A DNA stretch of 64,000 bases, from NCBI GenBank assembly GCA_030411725.1, contig MU839834.1, positions 62,001-126,000 on the forward strand, read 5' to 3'. Positions 11,048 to 22,197 of the stretch are shown piece after piece (position 1 is the stretch's first letter; every line of letters begins with the position of its first letter). The notes under the pieces were generated by a model. The model was not told where the DNA came from and searched no databases. It saw only the letters and a program-made list of their open reading frames with translations. The DNA is from Echria macrotheca. Taxonomy: Eukaryota > Ascomycota > Sordariomycetes > Sordariales > Schizotheciaceae. Position numbers and translations under genes: made by a program.

Positions 11048-14000
11048 CTACATCAAACTACTCCGCCCCCCAACCTCCATACTCCCCTGCCCATCCCTCA
11101 TCTCCCCGCTCCGCCCCACCACAAACTCGCGATATATCCTCTGCAGCCGTCCCCTCTCCTCGGCACTGATACTCGCCCTCGTATCCTCCAGCGCCTTGAG
11201 CAAATGCTTCCACCCAATGACAACCTCCTTATTACCACCACCACCGTCCTCCTTGCCCGCCCCATCATCTCTGGCCGCCTCGGAAGAAGAAGTAAAATGA
11301 TGTCTCGCCCGCTTCCGCGCCAGCCGGATCCCCTCGAGCTTCGCAGCGATAGCAGCCTGTTCCGCCAGCGCGGCCGCGCGCGTCTTATGTTTTGACGACG
11401 ACACCCCGTTGGTCGTCTCCTCCTCCTCCTCCCCGCCGTACGGGAACTGGATAAACTTATTCCTGGCCGTGTCTCCTCCGCCTCCCCGTTTCTGGTGGAC
11501 ACCACCCCGGCGCGTCTGCTGCGACGAATTCGTAACCTCACCACTCCCGAGAACGTCATGGATAGCTTCCAGCTGCGCATTCGAGACCAGAGCCTGCAAA
11601 TCAGCCCCCGAGAACCCCTCGGTGCGCTCCGCCAGCTCCGCCAGCCCGTCTGTATCCTCCCAGATCTCCGCAGCCACCTTGAGTTTCCCCCCCAGCAGCG
11701 CACGGATAATATCCAACCGATCCTCCGTACCAGGAAAGTCGCACAACAAACTCTTGTCGAGCCGGCCGGGCCGCAACAGCGCGGGATCGATCAGGTCCGG
11801 ACGCGACGTGGCCGCGAGGACATATACGCCCGACAGACCTTCGGCGCCGTCCATCTGCGTCAGCAGCTGGTTGACCACGCGATCGGTGACGCCCGTCGAG
11901 TCGTGCCCCCGCTTCGGCGCGATCGAGTCGAACTCGTCAAAGAACAGCACACAGGGCCGGGCGGCCTGGGCGCGCTCAAACAGGTCGCGCACGCTCTTTT
12001 CCGACGCGCCAATGTACTTGTTGAGAATCTCGGGTCCTTTGACGCTGATGAAGTTGAGACCGCACTCGCCGGCCACGGCGCTGGCGAGCAGTGTCTTGCC
12101 GCAACCTGGATAGCCGTACAGCAGCAAACCCGACCGGAGACGGAGGGGGCACTGCGCAAAGATGGGCGCGTATTTGGTCGGATACTGAAGCGTCTCGAGC
12201 AGCACCCGGCGGGTTTCGTGCAGACCGCCGATCGAGGCAAACGTAGTCGTGGATGACTGAAGAGTCACGTTCCGGAGTGACGCCGGCGTGAAACCCTTCA
12301 GCGCGGCATCAAAGTCGACGCGGGCGAGGGGAATAGTCGTAATCTCCGAGTTGGAAAATTCGCTGACGGACCGGCTGAGGGCTTCGTTGCGGGCGCGTGA
12401 GATGAGAAGAATCAGATCGCCCGGCATGTAGCCGTCCGTCTGGCCGGCGATGTCCAGAAAGTCAAGGTCGCGGTCGAGCAGGAAGCCACTGGTGTTCCTC
12501 GAAAATCCTCGTCGGCTCGGCTGGCTCTCGCCGTCCATCCAGCCGTCCCCATCCTCGGCTGCGCTACCGTCGGCCGTCGTCGGACGACTGCCGTTAGCAG
12601 CCCCGGCCGCTTCCACCTCTTCGCGCGCCACGGACCCCTGCAAGGTGAGAGCCTCCATGATGCGCCGCCGCGTCTCCTTGTCAGGAGCTGAGAGGTCGAC
12701 AATCTCCCTCACGACGTGTCCTCCGACCAGGACGTTATGGAGGGAATCCTTCCCCTGGCAGGTGGCGAGCAGGACGACGTTGCTGTCTCTCCCGCAATAC
12801 TGCCGGGCCATGGAACAGATGGCCTCGCTGATCTGACGACTCCGGCCGTTCTCGTTGCCCACTTGCAACTCCGTTTCGGCCGGGCAAAGCCGGTCGAGAT
12901 CGTCCAGAATCACCACGGCCCGACCACCTAACCGAGCTCCCCAGCTCGCCGCCATGAACAGACGGGAAAGAGTCTCTTTGACGGTAGCTATCCTGCTTTC
13001 GTCATTGACAAGCTTGGTACACGGAAAATAGGTGGTATGGTAAAGTTGTTGCGCTCGCAGGGTATGCGCCACCGACCGCGCTACCGATGTCTTGCCGGCT
13101 CCTTGACCGCCAGTCAGGAGGACCGAGGACATGTGCGAAAGGTGTGATTGCAACTTTTCGAGGAGAGTGTCGATGCCCACCAGGAGGGAATCCGACGGCG
13201 GAGCAGCAAGCTCATCGTCTCCATCCACCAGCCATGACGGTTTTGGGATCGGCTGCTGGACCGATATAGGCACTTTCCACTCGGACCCCATGATCCAGTT
13301 CAAAGGTTTCTTGCTCGCACCCTGTGATGTGGCCGGAGACGGCTCAAACTTGACAATCCCACCCTCCCAGCTACTGGGACAGTCCAAGCCTTCGTGGACC
13401 CCCAGCACTTGGCCGTCAGTCAGCGGCCCTAACAACAGCCCGGTCCCGTTTGAACCGTAGATATATTTGATTTGGGTTGCGGCCTCCTCCTTTTCCGCCT
13501 TGGACTGTCCTCCGAATTTTAACCCAGCCGATAGGGTGGTCTTGGACGACTGAAAAGGGTAAATCTTGAGTTTCTGAACCGAGTCGCGCATAGACCCATC
13601 TTGTTCTGACTGGCTCTTCCTCGGCATGGGAATAGGAGCGGCTTCCAGCTTGATCACACCTCCGACCATGCCCTGAAATCCGAGCGCAGCACACAGGGCC
13701 GACGAGAGGGAAGCCGACTGTCCATCTGGCGGATCGTTCCACGGGCGGAGACGGGCGATAACTTTAGTAGAGGGCCTCGAGGTCGGATCTGGCTCGGGCG
13801 GTTGATTTGCAGAGTCCATAGGTGGCTGCAGCCCCGCTGGGCGCACAACAGTGACGGACACAAACTTCAGCCCCTTAAGCTCCCTCGAAAGCAGCAGGTC
13901 ACTGTCCACCCACACACATAAATCACGGACAGCCGGCTCGTCGTCGAACCAGTCCTGACAGTGTTTCCGGTCGATGCCGCGCAGAAACACAGCCGGTTTC

Positions 14001-14855
14001 TTTTCCTCCCGGACGCTCTTCCGCTTCACCGTGCTCGTCGAGCTCTTGGTGCTCTTCCTCGAGGCGCCTCCCACGCTTTTGTTATCCTTGGCGGCTCGCT
14101 GCTTTGCACGCGTCTTCGGGGCCACGATGACCTCGGCGTCAGGGGCAATCTTGGCGAACGGAACATCTGCGGGGAGAGGAGGGTCCAGCGACAAGATCTT
14201 TATGTTGGCCGTCGAGGTCTGCGACAGATGCAGTGTCAGGGGATGGGGTACCACGGAAACTCCGGCGGGCGCGAAGGCAGGGTTGGGAATGGCGCGGATC
14301 TGGAAGAGAAGGTTGTCTTCGAGAAATGTGCCGTGTAGCTCAATCATCTCCCAGTCTTCGGGCGTCAGGGGTTCGATGTTGACCGTATGTGTCAGGGGCG
14401 GGTCGAGGTGGATGGTGGCCGTGACTTTCTGCCCGTCTTGAAGCCCGACCGTGTTCGCGAGCGTAGCGTCGATCTCAACCAGGGGCACTTCTTGGTCGCG
14501 CCCCGATGATCGTCCCCCGTTGATGCCGTCTCGTCCGACGATTGGCGCCACCTTCCTCTTGCTGGGCATACCGGTCCATCCTACGAAGATGGACGTTGTC
14601 GTGGGCGTGGCATTTCCCGAGCCAGCGCTGCCGGGCGGAGCGGGCGGACGATAGCTGAGCTCAACAATGACATTCTGCGCAGGCTATGGAGTGCAAACGA
14701 GTCAATGGCATGGCTGGGAGGTTGGCGGAGGGGCTTACCGTGTTGACGGTGGCAAGCAACGAAGCCAGCGACGGCGGCAGATTGACCAGACAGTTCTGCA
14801 AATGCACTACCGAGATCTCGGCCGCTGCCGACTGCGCGTTCCTCCGGGGCGCCAT
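11048..14855 (-). CDS. PEX1: Peroxisomal AAA ATPase PEX1, two exons
   Basis: Partner of PEX6 in the double-ring AAA complex that pulls ubiquitinated PEX5 out of the peroxisomal membrane. Exon 1 is 14855-14739 and exon 2 is 14674-11048, with a 64-nt intron (GTAAGC donor, CGCAG acceptor); predicted 1247 residues. The exon 1-2 joint gives 'LLATVNTNVIVELSYRP', matching the conserved PEX1 N-terminal beta-barrel region, which sets the start at 'MAPRRNAQSAAAEISV'. The D1 ring has Walker A 'GGQGAGKTSVARS' near residue 554. The D2 ring has Walker A 'GYPGCGKTLLASAVAGE' near 890, Walker B 'VLFFDEFDSIAPKRG' and the second region of homology 'RPDLIDPALLRPGRLD' with its arginines. A Lys/Arg-rich insert follows near the C-terminus. 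Divergent from MCM7 over 361 bp. Confidence 0.95.
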
Positions 14856-15216
14856 GTTGATCTCGTCGGCCTCTGCGAGAAGTCGTGCTCTACGGAATAG
14901 AGGAGCAGACAAGCTGCTTCACATACCTCGCGGAGACGATGTTCGGCCGCCGGGTGGACTGCCAAGTTGACATGTGCCGAGGCAGTCGACTTCACATAGA
15001 ACCCTAACCCTCCGTTGTACCTGCATTGTGCTGTGGTGGGCAGCCCCACCCGCGTCAGACGCGAAGCAGTCGCGTGTCGACGCGTTTTCCAGCCCCCCAA
15101 TCCCTTTGTGGAAGCGCCCCTCGAACGGCCAACTGCAAGCAATTTAGCGATCGCAGAACCCACCACCTCCCTTCACCGCATCAACTCCCAGATACAGTCA
15201 ATTGCCGGTCGTCACC
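14856..15216. promoter_or_regulatory. Divergent PEX1/MCM7 promoter with MluI cell-cycle box
   Basis: 361 bp between divergent start codons. It contains one ACGCGT hexamer at 15080-15085, about 130 bp before the MCM7 ATG, and a GACGCG half-match close by near 15058. ACGCGT is the MBF (Mbp1-Swi6 type) site that drives G1/S genes, including MCM genes, in yeasts. The same hexamer also occurs at several unrelated places in this window, so the regulatory reading is inference. Confidence 0.45.
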
Positions 15217-17823
15217 ATGGCCCTTCTTTCGTACAGGAAACCGGTAGACTATGCCGCGCAACTAAGTGAGTTTGCCAACTCTGAATCCCCGACAAAAAAA
15301 AAAAAAAAGCTAACAGTCGCAAGATGCGTTTGGCGATTTTCTCACAAACTTCAAGACGTCGCCCGAACAGACCATCACCACGGCCCTCGGCAACATCAAC
15401 ATCGACGAGGATGACCTCAGCGACGAGTACGACTTCATGGACGAGGATGACGAGGCCCAGCAGCGACGCCGCCAGGAGCGCGACCGGAGGCGAAAGCCCC
15501 AGCACAAGTACAAGGACATGCTCCAGGAGCTCGCCGACCGCAAGATCGACGAGGTCGTCATTGATCTCGACGACCTGCACTCCTACGAGCAGGACGTCGA
15601 CGAGGGGCTGAAGCTGGTCGAGTCGGTCGAGAAAAACACCAAGCACTATGTCGAGATCCTCTCGCGCGCCGTCGACTCGCTCATGCCGCCGCCGAGCAAC
15701 AACGTCACCTTCAAGGACGACGTGCTCGACGTGCTGATGGCCAACCGCCAGCAGCGCAACCGCGAGCTGGAGCAGGCCGCCGAGCGCATGATGGACCCGA
15801 CCTTGCTCAACGAGCAGTTCCCCGCTCAGCTCACCCGTCGCTACACGCTGGTCTTCAAGCCCAGGACAGTGACCAGTGACGGCCCGCTCAAGGCGTTTTC
15901 GGTGCGTCAGGTCCGCGGCGACCAGCTCGGCAATTTGATCACCATCCGCGGTATCGCGACGAGGGTGTCGGATGTGAAGCCCGTTGCGCAGGTCAGCGCG
16001 TACACTTGCGACCGCTGCGGCTGCGAAATCTTCCAGCCTATTACCAACAAGCAGTACGCCCCTCTCACCATCTGCCCGTCGCAGGACTGCAAGGAGAACC
16101 AGGCCAAGGGACAACTGCACCCCTCTTCGCGGGCGTCCAAGTTCCTGCCCTTCCAGGAGGTTAAGATCCAGGAACTCGCCGAGCAGGTGCCCATCGGCCA
16201 GATCCCCAGGACCCTGACTGTTCTTTGCTATGGCAGCCTGGTACGGCAGATCAACCCCGGCGATGTTGTCGACGTTGGCGGCATCTTCCTGCCGACCCCT
16301 TACACCGGCTTCAAGGCCATGCGCGCCGGTCTGTTGACGGATACGTACCTCGAAGCCCACCACATCACGCAGCACAAGAAGGCGTACGACGAGATGGAGA
16401 TTGATCCTCTGATGATCCGGCGAATCAATAAGTTTGTGCAGTCGGGCAACGTCTACGAGCTGCTGGCCAAGTCGATCGCGCCCGAGATTTTCGGTCATCT
16501 CGACGTCAAGAAGGCTTTATTGCTGCTGCTAGTCGGCGGCGTCACAAAGGAAGTCGGCGACGGCATGCGCATCCGCGGCGACCTCAACATTTGTCTCATG
16601 GGCGACCCCGGAGTGGCCAAGTCGCAGCTGCTCAAGTACATCTCCAAGGTGGCGCCGCGCGGCGTCTACACGTCGGGCCGCGGCAGCAGCGGCGTCGGTC
16701 TGACGGCGGCCGTCATGCGCGACCCAGTCACGGACGAGATGGTGCTCGAGGGCGGCGCCTTGGTGTTGGCGGACAACGGTGTCTGCTGCATCGACGAGTT
16801 CGACAAGATGGACGACAACGACCGCACCGCCATCCACGAGGTCATGGAGCAGCAGACGATTTCCATCTCGAAGGCAGGTATCTCGACGACGCTCAACGCG
16901 CGCACGTCCATCCTGGCAGCGGCCAACCCGCTGTACGGAAGATACAACACGCGTCTGTCGGCCGTCGAGAACATCAATCTGCCCGCGGCCCTGCTGTCCC
17001 GTTTCGACGTCATGTTTTTGCTGCTTGACACGCCCACGCGCGACTCGGACGCCCAGCTGGCCAAGCACGTCACGTACGTGCACATGCACAGCCGCCACCC
17101 GGACGTGGCCGCGGGCGCCGACGGCAACGCGCCCGTCGTCTTCTCGCCGCAGGAGGTGCGCGCCTACGTCGCCGCCGCCCGGGGTTACCGGCCCGTGGTC
17201 CCGCAGGCCGTGTCCGAGTACATGGTCAAGACGTATGTCAGACTACGCGCGCAGCAGAAGCGCGCGGAGAAGAAGAACCAGAACTTTGGGCACACCACGC
17301 CGCGTACCCTGTTGGGTGTCGTGAGACTCGCGCAGGCGCTGGCCCGGCTGCGGTTCAGCAATACGGTCACGCAGGAGGACGTCGACGAGGCGTTGAGGCT
17401 GGTCGAGGCGAGCAAGGAGAGTTTGGCGGCGGAGGATGGGCGAGGAGCAAGTGGAGGGCGGGGGAGGGCGCAGAACGCGACGAATAAGATTTATGTGCTG
17501 GTCAAGGGGCTGGCTGATTCGGGGGCTTGTCGGGCGGATGATGGGGATGAAGAGGATGAGTTTGGAGTGGAGTTGAATATGCGCAAGGTTAAGGAGAGGG
17601 TTATCGCTAAGGGGTTTACTGAGGATCAGTGGCTTGCTGCTTTGGAGGAGTATACCGATCTTGATGTGAGTTTTTTTTTTTTCCTTCCTTCTCCGGCGGA
17701 TGGAAAGTATAGGGAAGTGTGTGCTAACGATGTGAATAGGTCTGGCAAACGGCGGGTAACGGCACACGGTTGGTGTTTATCACCTCGGGCGGCGACGAGC
17801 GGGAGGAGAGTCTGGAGGCTTAA
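15217..17823 (+). CDS. MCM7: DNA replication licensing factor MCM7, three exons
   Basis: Subunit of the MCM2-7 replicative helicase. Exons are 15217-15265, 15324-17665 and 17740-17823; introns are 58 nt (with a 15-A run) and 74 nt (with a T run). Predicted 824 residues. Exon 1 encodes only 'MALLSYRKPVDYAAQL', with a strong start context (CACCATGG). The N-terminal zinc ribbon shows 'CDRCGCEIF' and 'CPSQDCKEN'. 'FLPFQEVKIQELAEQVPIGQ' is the MCM7-type oligonucleotide-binding signature. The AAA core has Walker A 'GDPGVAKSQLLKYI' near residue 443, Walker B 'VCCIDEFDKM' and the arginine-finger motif 'LLSRFDVMF'. The last 27 residues are encoded by exon 3. In intron 1 the branch site GCTAAC is directly followed by an AG that must be skipped for the frame to hold. 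Confidence 0.95.
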
Positions 17824-17972
17824 TCTTTTGGTTTCATGTCTGTGTTATGGGTTAGGATTGGCGTTTATGGATTGTCAAGGTATGGGCGGGTGGGGGATGT
17901 GAGAGAGGGAGGGGTGCGGGAAGATGGGAAGGATTGGATGTGATTCTGATGATCAAGATGGGATGTTGGGGG

Positions 17973-17999
17973 TTTTTTTTTTTTTTTTTTTTTTTTTTT
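17973..17999. repeat. Poly(T) run of 27
   Basis: Uninterrupted T homopolymer about 150 bp after the MCM7 stop codon. It could be a slippage-prone tract or the trace of a poly(A)-tailed insertion on the minus strand, but I see no retroelement sequence beside it. Confidence 0.8.
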
Positions 18000-18095
18000 G
18001 TGCGTTGGGACTGGGTCCCAGGACTGCGGATAAGTCTGTCTGGGTTTAGGTACGGTTTATAGCGAATGGGACTTGGTTGAATGATTTGAGTTTTG

Positions 18096-18097
<2 letters not shown>

Positions 18098-18134
<37 letters not shown>
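18098..18134. repeat. (GT)n microsatellite
   Basis: Perfect dinucleotide repeat of about 18 units, 100 bp from the poly(T) run, in the convergent MCM7/DAP3 spacer. Confidence 0.9.
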
Positions 18135-18137
<3 letters not shown>

Positions 18138-18686
18138 TACTGAGTGAGTCTCGGCTGGGGTCCGTGTAAGATTTAAGGTAATAGGGGTTAGTCGCCATGA
18201 GGAAACGAAACGGGAGCTCATGAACACCACTCAACCAAGGTCTGAAGTCCCACCCTCCCTCTCTGTTGATGGCTTCACCAACCCTCCTCCCTGGCTTTTA
18301 GATGAATTTATTCCGTAGTATGTGGGTTACATAACGAGGTATGGGGGTACTGGTAGTTTGATAATACAGGAATAAACCGTACAGCTAGGAAGGGGAAAAG
18401 GAGATTGTGGGCATCGAGTAACTAACGTTGCTGGGGGCGTTGCTGCTTAAGACCCCAAGCAGGTGTCTGAACCCCTGGCAGAATGTAAACAAGTATTATA
18501 CAATCTCATAACGATCTGTGTATGCAGCCAGAAATCCACATGTTCGCCCCCCGTCTACTTGGAGTGTACATGCCATACACACAAACCGACAGACCGACAG
18601 ACTGACAGGAGGATAGTAACAGTATAATACAATATCTACTACTCTACACGTTCTATACCCAAAGCATACACCAGACCAGACCAGAC

Positions 18687-20141
18687 CTACGGCCGCAAAG
18701 TCTGCAAAGAAGCCCGCTCCATCTCGCCCACGACGCCATGCCCACCAAGCGTCCAGCTGCGCGTGACCGTCTTCTCGTCACACGCGGCGCGGAACACTCC
18801 ACTAGCAGCCCAGTACTCCATCAACCCCCTAGCCTCGGGCTTGCTAATGCCCTTGAGATCGACAACCCGGACCGACTTGAGCGCCTCCTCGCTGCGGGGA
18901 TCAAAACCCTTGGCATACGGCGGGTGCTTCGGCGCCTCCTCGCCGGCCTGCTCGGCCAGACGCTGGGTGAGAGAAAGCTCCATGCTCGGCGAGCGGGGGG
19001 TGTTGCCGCGGCTCGTGGCCCCGATGATGGCGCCGCCGTTGCGGAGCGTGGATTTCCCGCTCAGTGCGTCGCAAAAGAGGCGCACGAGAGCGAGATCCTG
19101 CGAGTGCACAGGCTCGAACGATGGAGACATATAGTCCGACACCCTCATGATGTGCGCCAGACCGTCCAGCGCCAAAAGAACGGGCGGCCGCGTGGCCGTC
19201 TGCGACATGAGCTCCTTCCACAGGGCCTGGAAGACGAGCCAGGCGCCCTCCGGCTCTTTGGCGCTGTTGGTGAGCTGGAGCAGCGTCGAGTTGACGGGTA
19301 TGTTCTGCGGCAGATCGGTATGCGAGTGCGCGCACGTCAGCCGCGACAGCACGCGCTCGTTGGCCTTGCGGATGCCCTGCAGCAGCCGGAGACAATAATT
19401 ATTCTGCATGTACTGCATCGGGTCCGTCTCCGGGATAGGGGCGTATTCGGTACACGCCGTCGTCAACTCCTGGGCTGTTGGGGTCAGCTACCGCCTGAAT
19501 ATGCAGGAGAGAAGAGACGAACCTTCGGGAATGTGTATCACCACCCAGTCGTTCATAAACGCATACGTCAAGCTCTGCAGAAGCAACAGACTCTTGCCCG
19601 TTAACCTCTCGCCCGAGATGACCAGCCTCAGCATGTCCTTCTTGTCGGCCGCGTTCTGCATGCGCCGCGCCAGGTCGACCGTCTCGGCCCGCAGCAGTGT
19701 CGACGGGGTGCGGAACATGCCCCAGTACTGCGTCGGCTTGAAGGCCTCGACGTCGCGGAGCTGGTCCAGCACCAGACCGGGAATCGACATGACCCGCCCG
19801 ATTTTGTTTTCGTCAACCATGTCGGCCGGCCGCACGTCCTCGAGCCCCGGCACGGGGAGCGCATTGCTGTTGCTGAGCTGGATGCGCTTGCGGTAGGCCT
19901 TGCGCTCTCCGGGGAGCGGCGACTTGCCCTGACGGACAGCGTTCTTCTTGAACTTGCCGAGCTGCATCTTCTTGCCGCTCCGCACGTGGCCGCCGGGCAT
20001 GACTCCCTTACGGGTCTCGGCCTTGGCGAGGCTGGGAGCCGACGTCGAGAAGGGGGCGGCGATCCATGGCGCCGACGTGAGTGATCGTGGAATGATCGCT
20101 GATGGCCGCGCCAGGCACCGCAGCGAGTTCGGCGCCGACAT
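18687..20141 (-). CDS. DAP3: Mitochondrial ribosomal small-subunit protein mS29 (DAP3), two exons
   Basis: GTP-binding component of the mitochondrial 37S subunit (yeast Rsm23). Exon 1 is 20141-19523 and exon 2 is 19474-18687, split by a 48-nt intron with a GTTCGT donor and a GCTGAC branch; predicted 468 residues. The joint gives 'WVVIHIPEAQELTTACTEYAPIP', typical of the family, which confirms the splice. The N-terminus is Arg/Ser/Ala-rich ('LARPSAIIPRSLTSAPWIAAP'), as expected for a matrix-targeting sequence. The P-loop is 'SGERLTGKSLLLL' near residue 176, with the atypical Lys-Ser end usual in DAP3. Divergent from RRS1 over 373 bp. Confidence 0.92.
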
Positions 20142-20514
20142 GGTGCGCCTGTGTGTATACCCGCGTATACTCGATCGATTTTAGAGTGAGGATGTCCTAT
20201 CGCATCGTGGTGGTCGTCGAGGGTTCGCCAATTGGTTGGATCGTCGTCCGAGATCTGAAAAGCTTCAAAATCCGCAGCACGCGTGAAAGTTGTCGAAGCT
20301 CGGGCCAAAAAAGCCCACTGTCTATCCCTGCAGGACCCACCCAGATTGGCCCCTCCTAGCCAATCGCCAGCGGTCCCGCATTATCAGCACCATTCTGCCC
20401 GGCTCGACCGCCCAAATTTTGGATTGATTCTCTCTTTCCCTCTTTCCATGCTCCCAGTTTAACGACGACAAACATCCCAACACAAAACCCCCAGGAAATC
20501 ACCACAAAGCAACC
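20142..20514. promoter_or_regulatory. Divergent DAP3/RRS1 promoter
   Basis: 373 bp shared by two ribosome-related genes, one mitochondrial and one nucleolar, so co-regulation is plausible. It has a pyrimidine-rich stretch just upstream of RRS1 (20428-20450) and an ACGCGT at 20279-20284. No TATA box is obvious. Confidence 0.45.
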
Positions 20515-21141
20515 ATGTCCGCCGACGCCGCCCCATCAGCAGCAGCGACCTCAAAACCCGCCAAGCTCCCGGTGACAGTCGACAAGCCAACCCCCTACAC
20601 CTTCGACCTCGGCCTCCTCCTCGCCCAGGACCCGAACCCCCTCTCGCTCACCACCACCACCTCCTCCCCAGAGACGCGCGAGGCCGAGCTGGCCGCCATA
20701 GCCCGCGACGGCACCCAGTCGCTGATCAACCAGCTCCTCACAACCTGCCCGATCAGCGCCACAAAAGAGGGCGTCCTCCTGTCGCTCCCACCCCCGCAGA
20801 CGGCCCTGCCGCGCGAGAAGCCAGTCCCAGCAGTCAAGGCCGAGACGAAATGGAGCGCGTTCGCGAAGCGGCGCGGCATCAAGCCCAAGACGCGCGAGCA
20901 GCGCCGCAACCTGGCGTATGACGAGGTCACGGGCGAGTTTGGTCGCAAGTGGGGCTACAAGGGCGCCAACAAGGCCGGCCAGGACGAGCCCATCATCGAG
21001 GTGCCGTTCAACTCGCGCAAGGAGGCGGAGCGCAAGGAGGGCACGACGATCCGTGGGGATAAGCGGCGCGAGGTGAGGGAGAAGATTAAGCGGAATGAGC
21101 GCAAGATGCGGAGGAATCAGCGGAATGCCGAGGGGAGGTGA
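20515..21141 (+). CDS. RRS1: Ribosome biogenesis regulatory protein RRS1
   Basis: Intronless, 208 residues. RRS1 works with RPF2 to load the 5S RNP into pre-60S particles in the nucleolus. Family features are 'YTFDLGLLLAQDPNPL' near the N-terminus, the central 'WSAFAKRRGIKPKTREQRRN' block, then 'LAYDEVTGEFGRKWGYK', and a Lys/Arg-rich C-terminus consistent with nucleolar location. The start context AACCATGT follows an A-rich leader. Confidence 0.94.
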   Translation: MSADAAPSAAATSKPAKLPVTVDKPTPYTFDLGLLLAQDPNPLSLTTTTSSPETREAELAAIARDGTQSLINQLLTTCPISATKEGVLLSLPPPQTALPREKPVPAVKAETKWSAFAKRRGIKPKTREQRRNLAYDEVTGEFGRKWGYKGANKAGQDEPIIEVPFNSRKEAERKEGTTIRGDKRREVREKIKRNERKMRRNQRNAEGR

Positions 21142-22197
21142 TTTTCTTGTCTTGAATGGTTGGTACCCATCATTGCAGGCGTTTTATTGGCAACTTTGGG
21201 ATTGTTATATGGCGTTAGTCGGTCGGTTGAGGAACTTGAGATGATTATAAAAGTTTTGAGCCGAGTGGTAATGATATATCCATATATCATGGTGCCAGTT
21301 CGCGATCCTACTACGTACATGGAGATACGAGTGATCTCGTGAGCCCAGTTGAGAAACTTCCCAACGGCCTACAAGACTCGAATATACTCACTCACTCGTC
21401 CGTTAAAAGAGAAAGAGACACCATCCAACCAAACATCACACCTTTCCGCTATCGAATTTGGCTACCTAGTATGATACACTAACAGTGACAAAACTGTTTC
21501 CCTCAATCGTTCATGCTTTTCAAATGCTCCGTCGCAAAAACATGAATATAGAATCCAAGAAAGAAAAGAAAACACAACTAGATCCATATCATGAATGCTT
21601 TGTTATCCGTTAAAGCAAAAAAACCTTGTCCAAAATCCCCGCCCCGCCCTGGTCCCAATTCCCCGTTCCGACTATTACAACAACGGCTTTCCTTACTTCC
21701 TTCCCCCTTCCCCCTTCCCCCTCCTGTGGTATCTTCTAAGCCAAGACAAGCACACACCCAGGCGAAGAAGTGTCCTGACGAAACTTATCTTCCACCACCA
21801 CAAGAAACAACAACATAAACAAAACCCTGAATCGAAAAGGAGAAGGTCGTGACCAACCCAGCCCTTCGGAAGGGCAGCCACGCAACCTTGATACTACTAA
21901 ACGCGATAAAGGGGGTATTTCCCAAAACAGATAAAAACTAGGCCGACAGCTCATCCGCCAAAGAAGCAAAATAAACAAAAACCGGATACCGAGTTTCGAC
22001 TCCTGTCGCGTGCTAGCCTTGTGGGCAAACAATGAAACTGACCGTCGAAGATCATCCGGCCGACCGCACCAGCTTCTAGCCACGGCATACAAATGAAAAG
22101 TCGTCAATGGCGTCAAGTCGTCCGCTCTCCCTCATGTACATGGCCATATTCCCACCAGTAGATAATATACCCCGGATGCCGTAGTCCGTCACACTAC
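21142..22197. other. Convergent RRS1/RhoGAP intergenic region
   Basis: About 1.05 kb containing two 3' ends. It includes a C-rich tract near 21700-21720. I see no gene, repeat array or RNA here. Confidence 0.4.

Larger units (their letters stand above)
17824..18686. other. Convergent MCM7/DAP3 intergenic region
   Basis: About 860 bp containing both 3' ends, a 27-nt T run and a (GT)n microsatellite (listed separately). A TTTATT near 18307 could be an AATAAA-like signal on the minus strand for DAP3. No coding sequence is seen. Confidence 0.45.

Noticed and set aside
15212..16498. 428-codon open frame on the minus strand
   Set aside because: It is fully antisense to MCM7 exon 2. GC-rich third positions of the true frame make antisense stops rare. 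The product has no domain and the sense protein is fully conserved.
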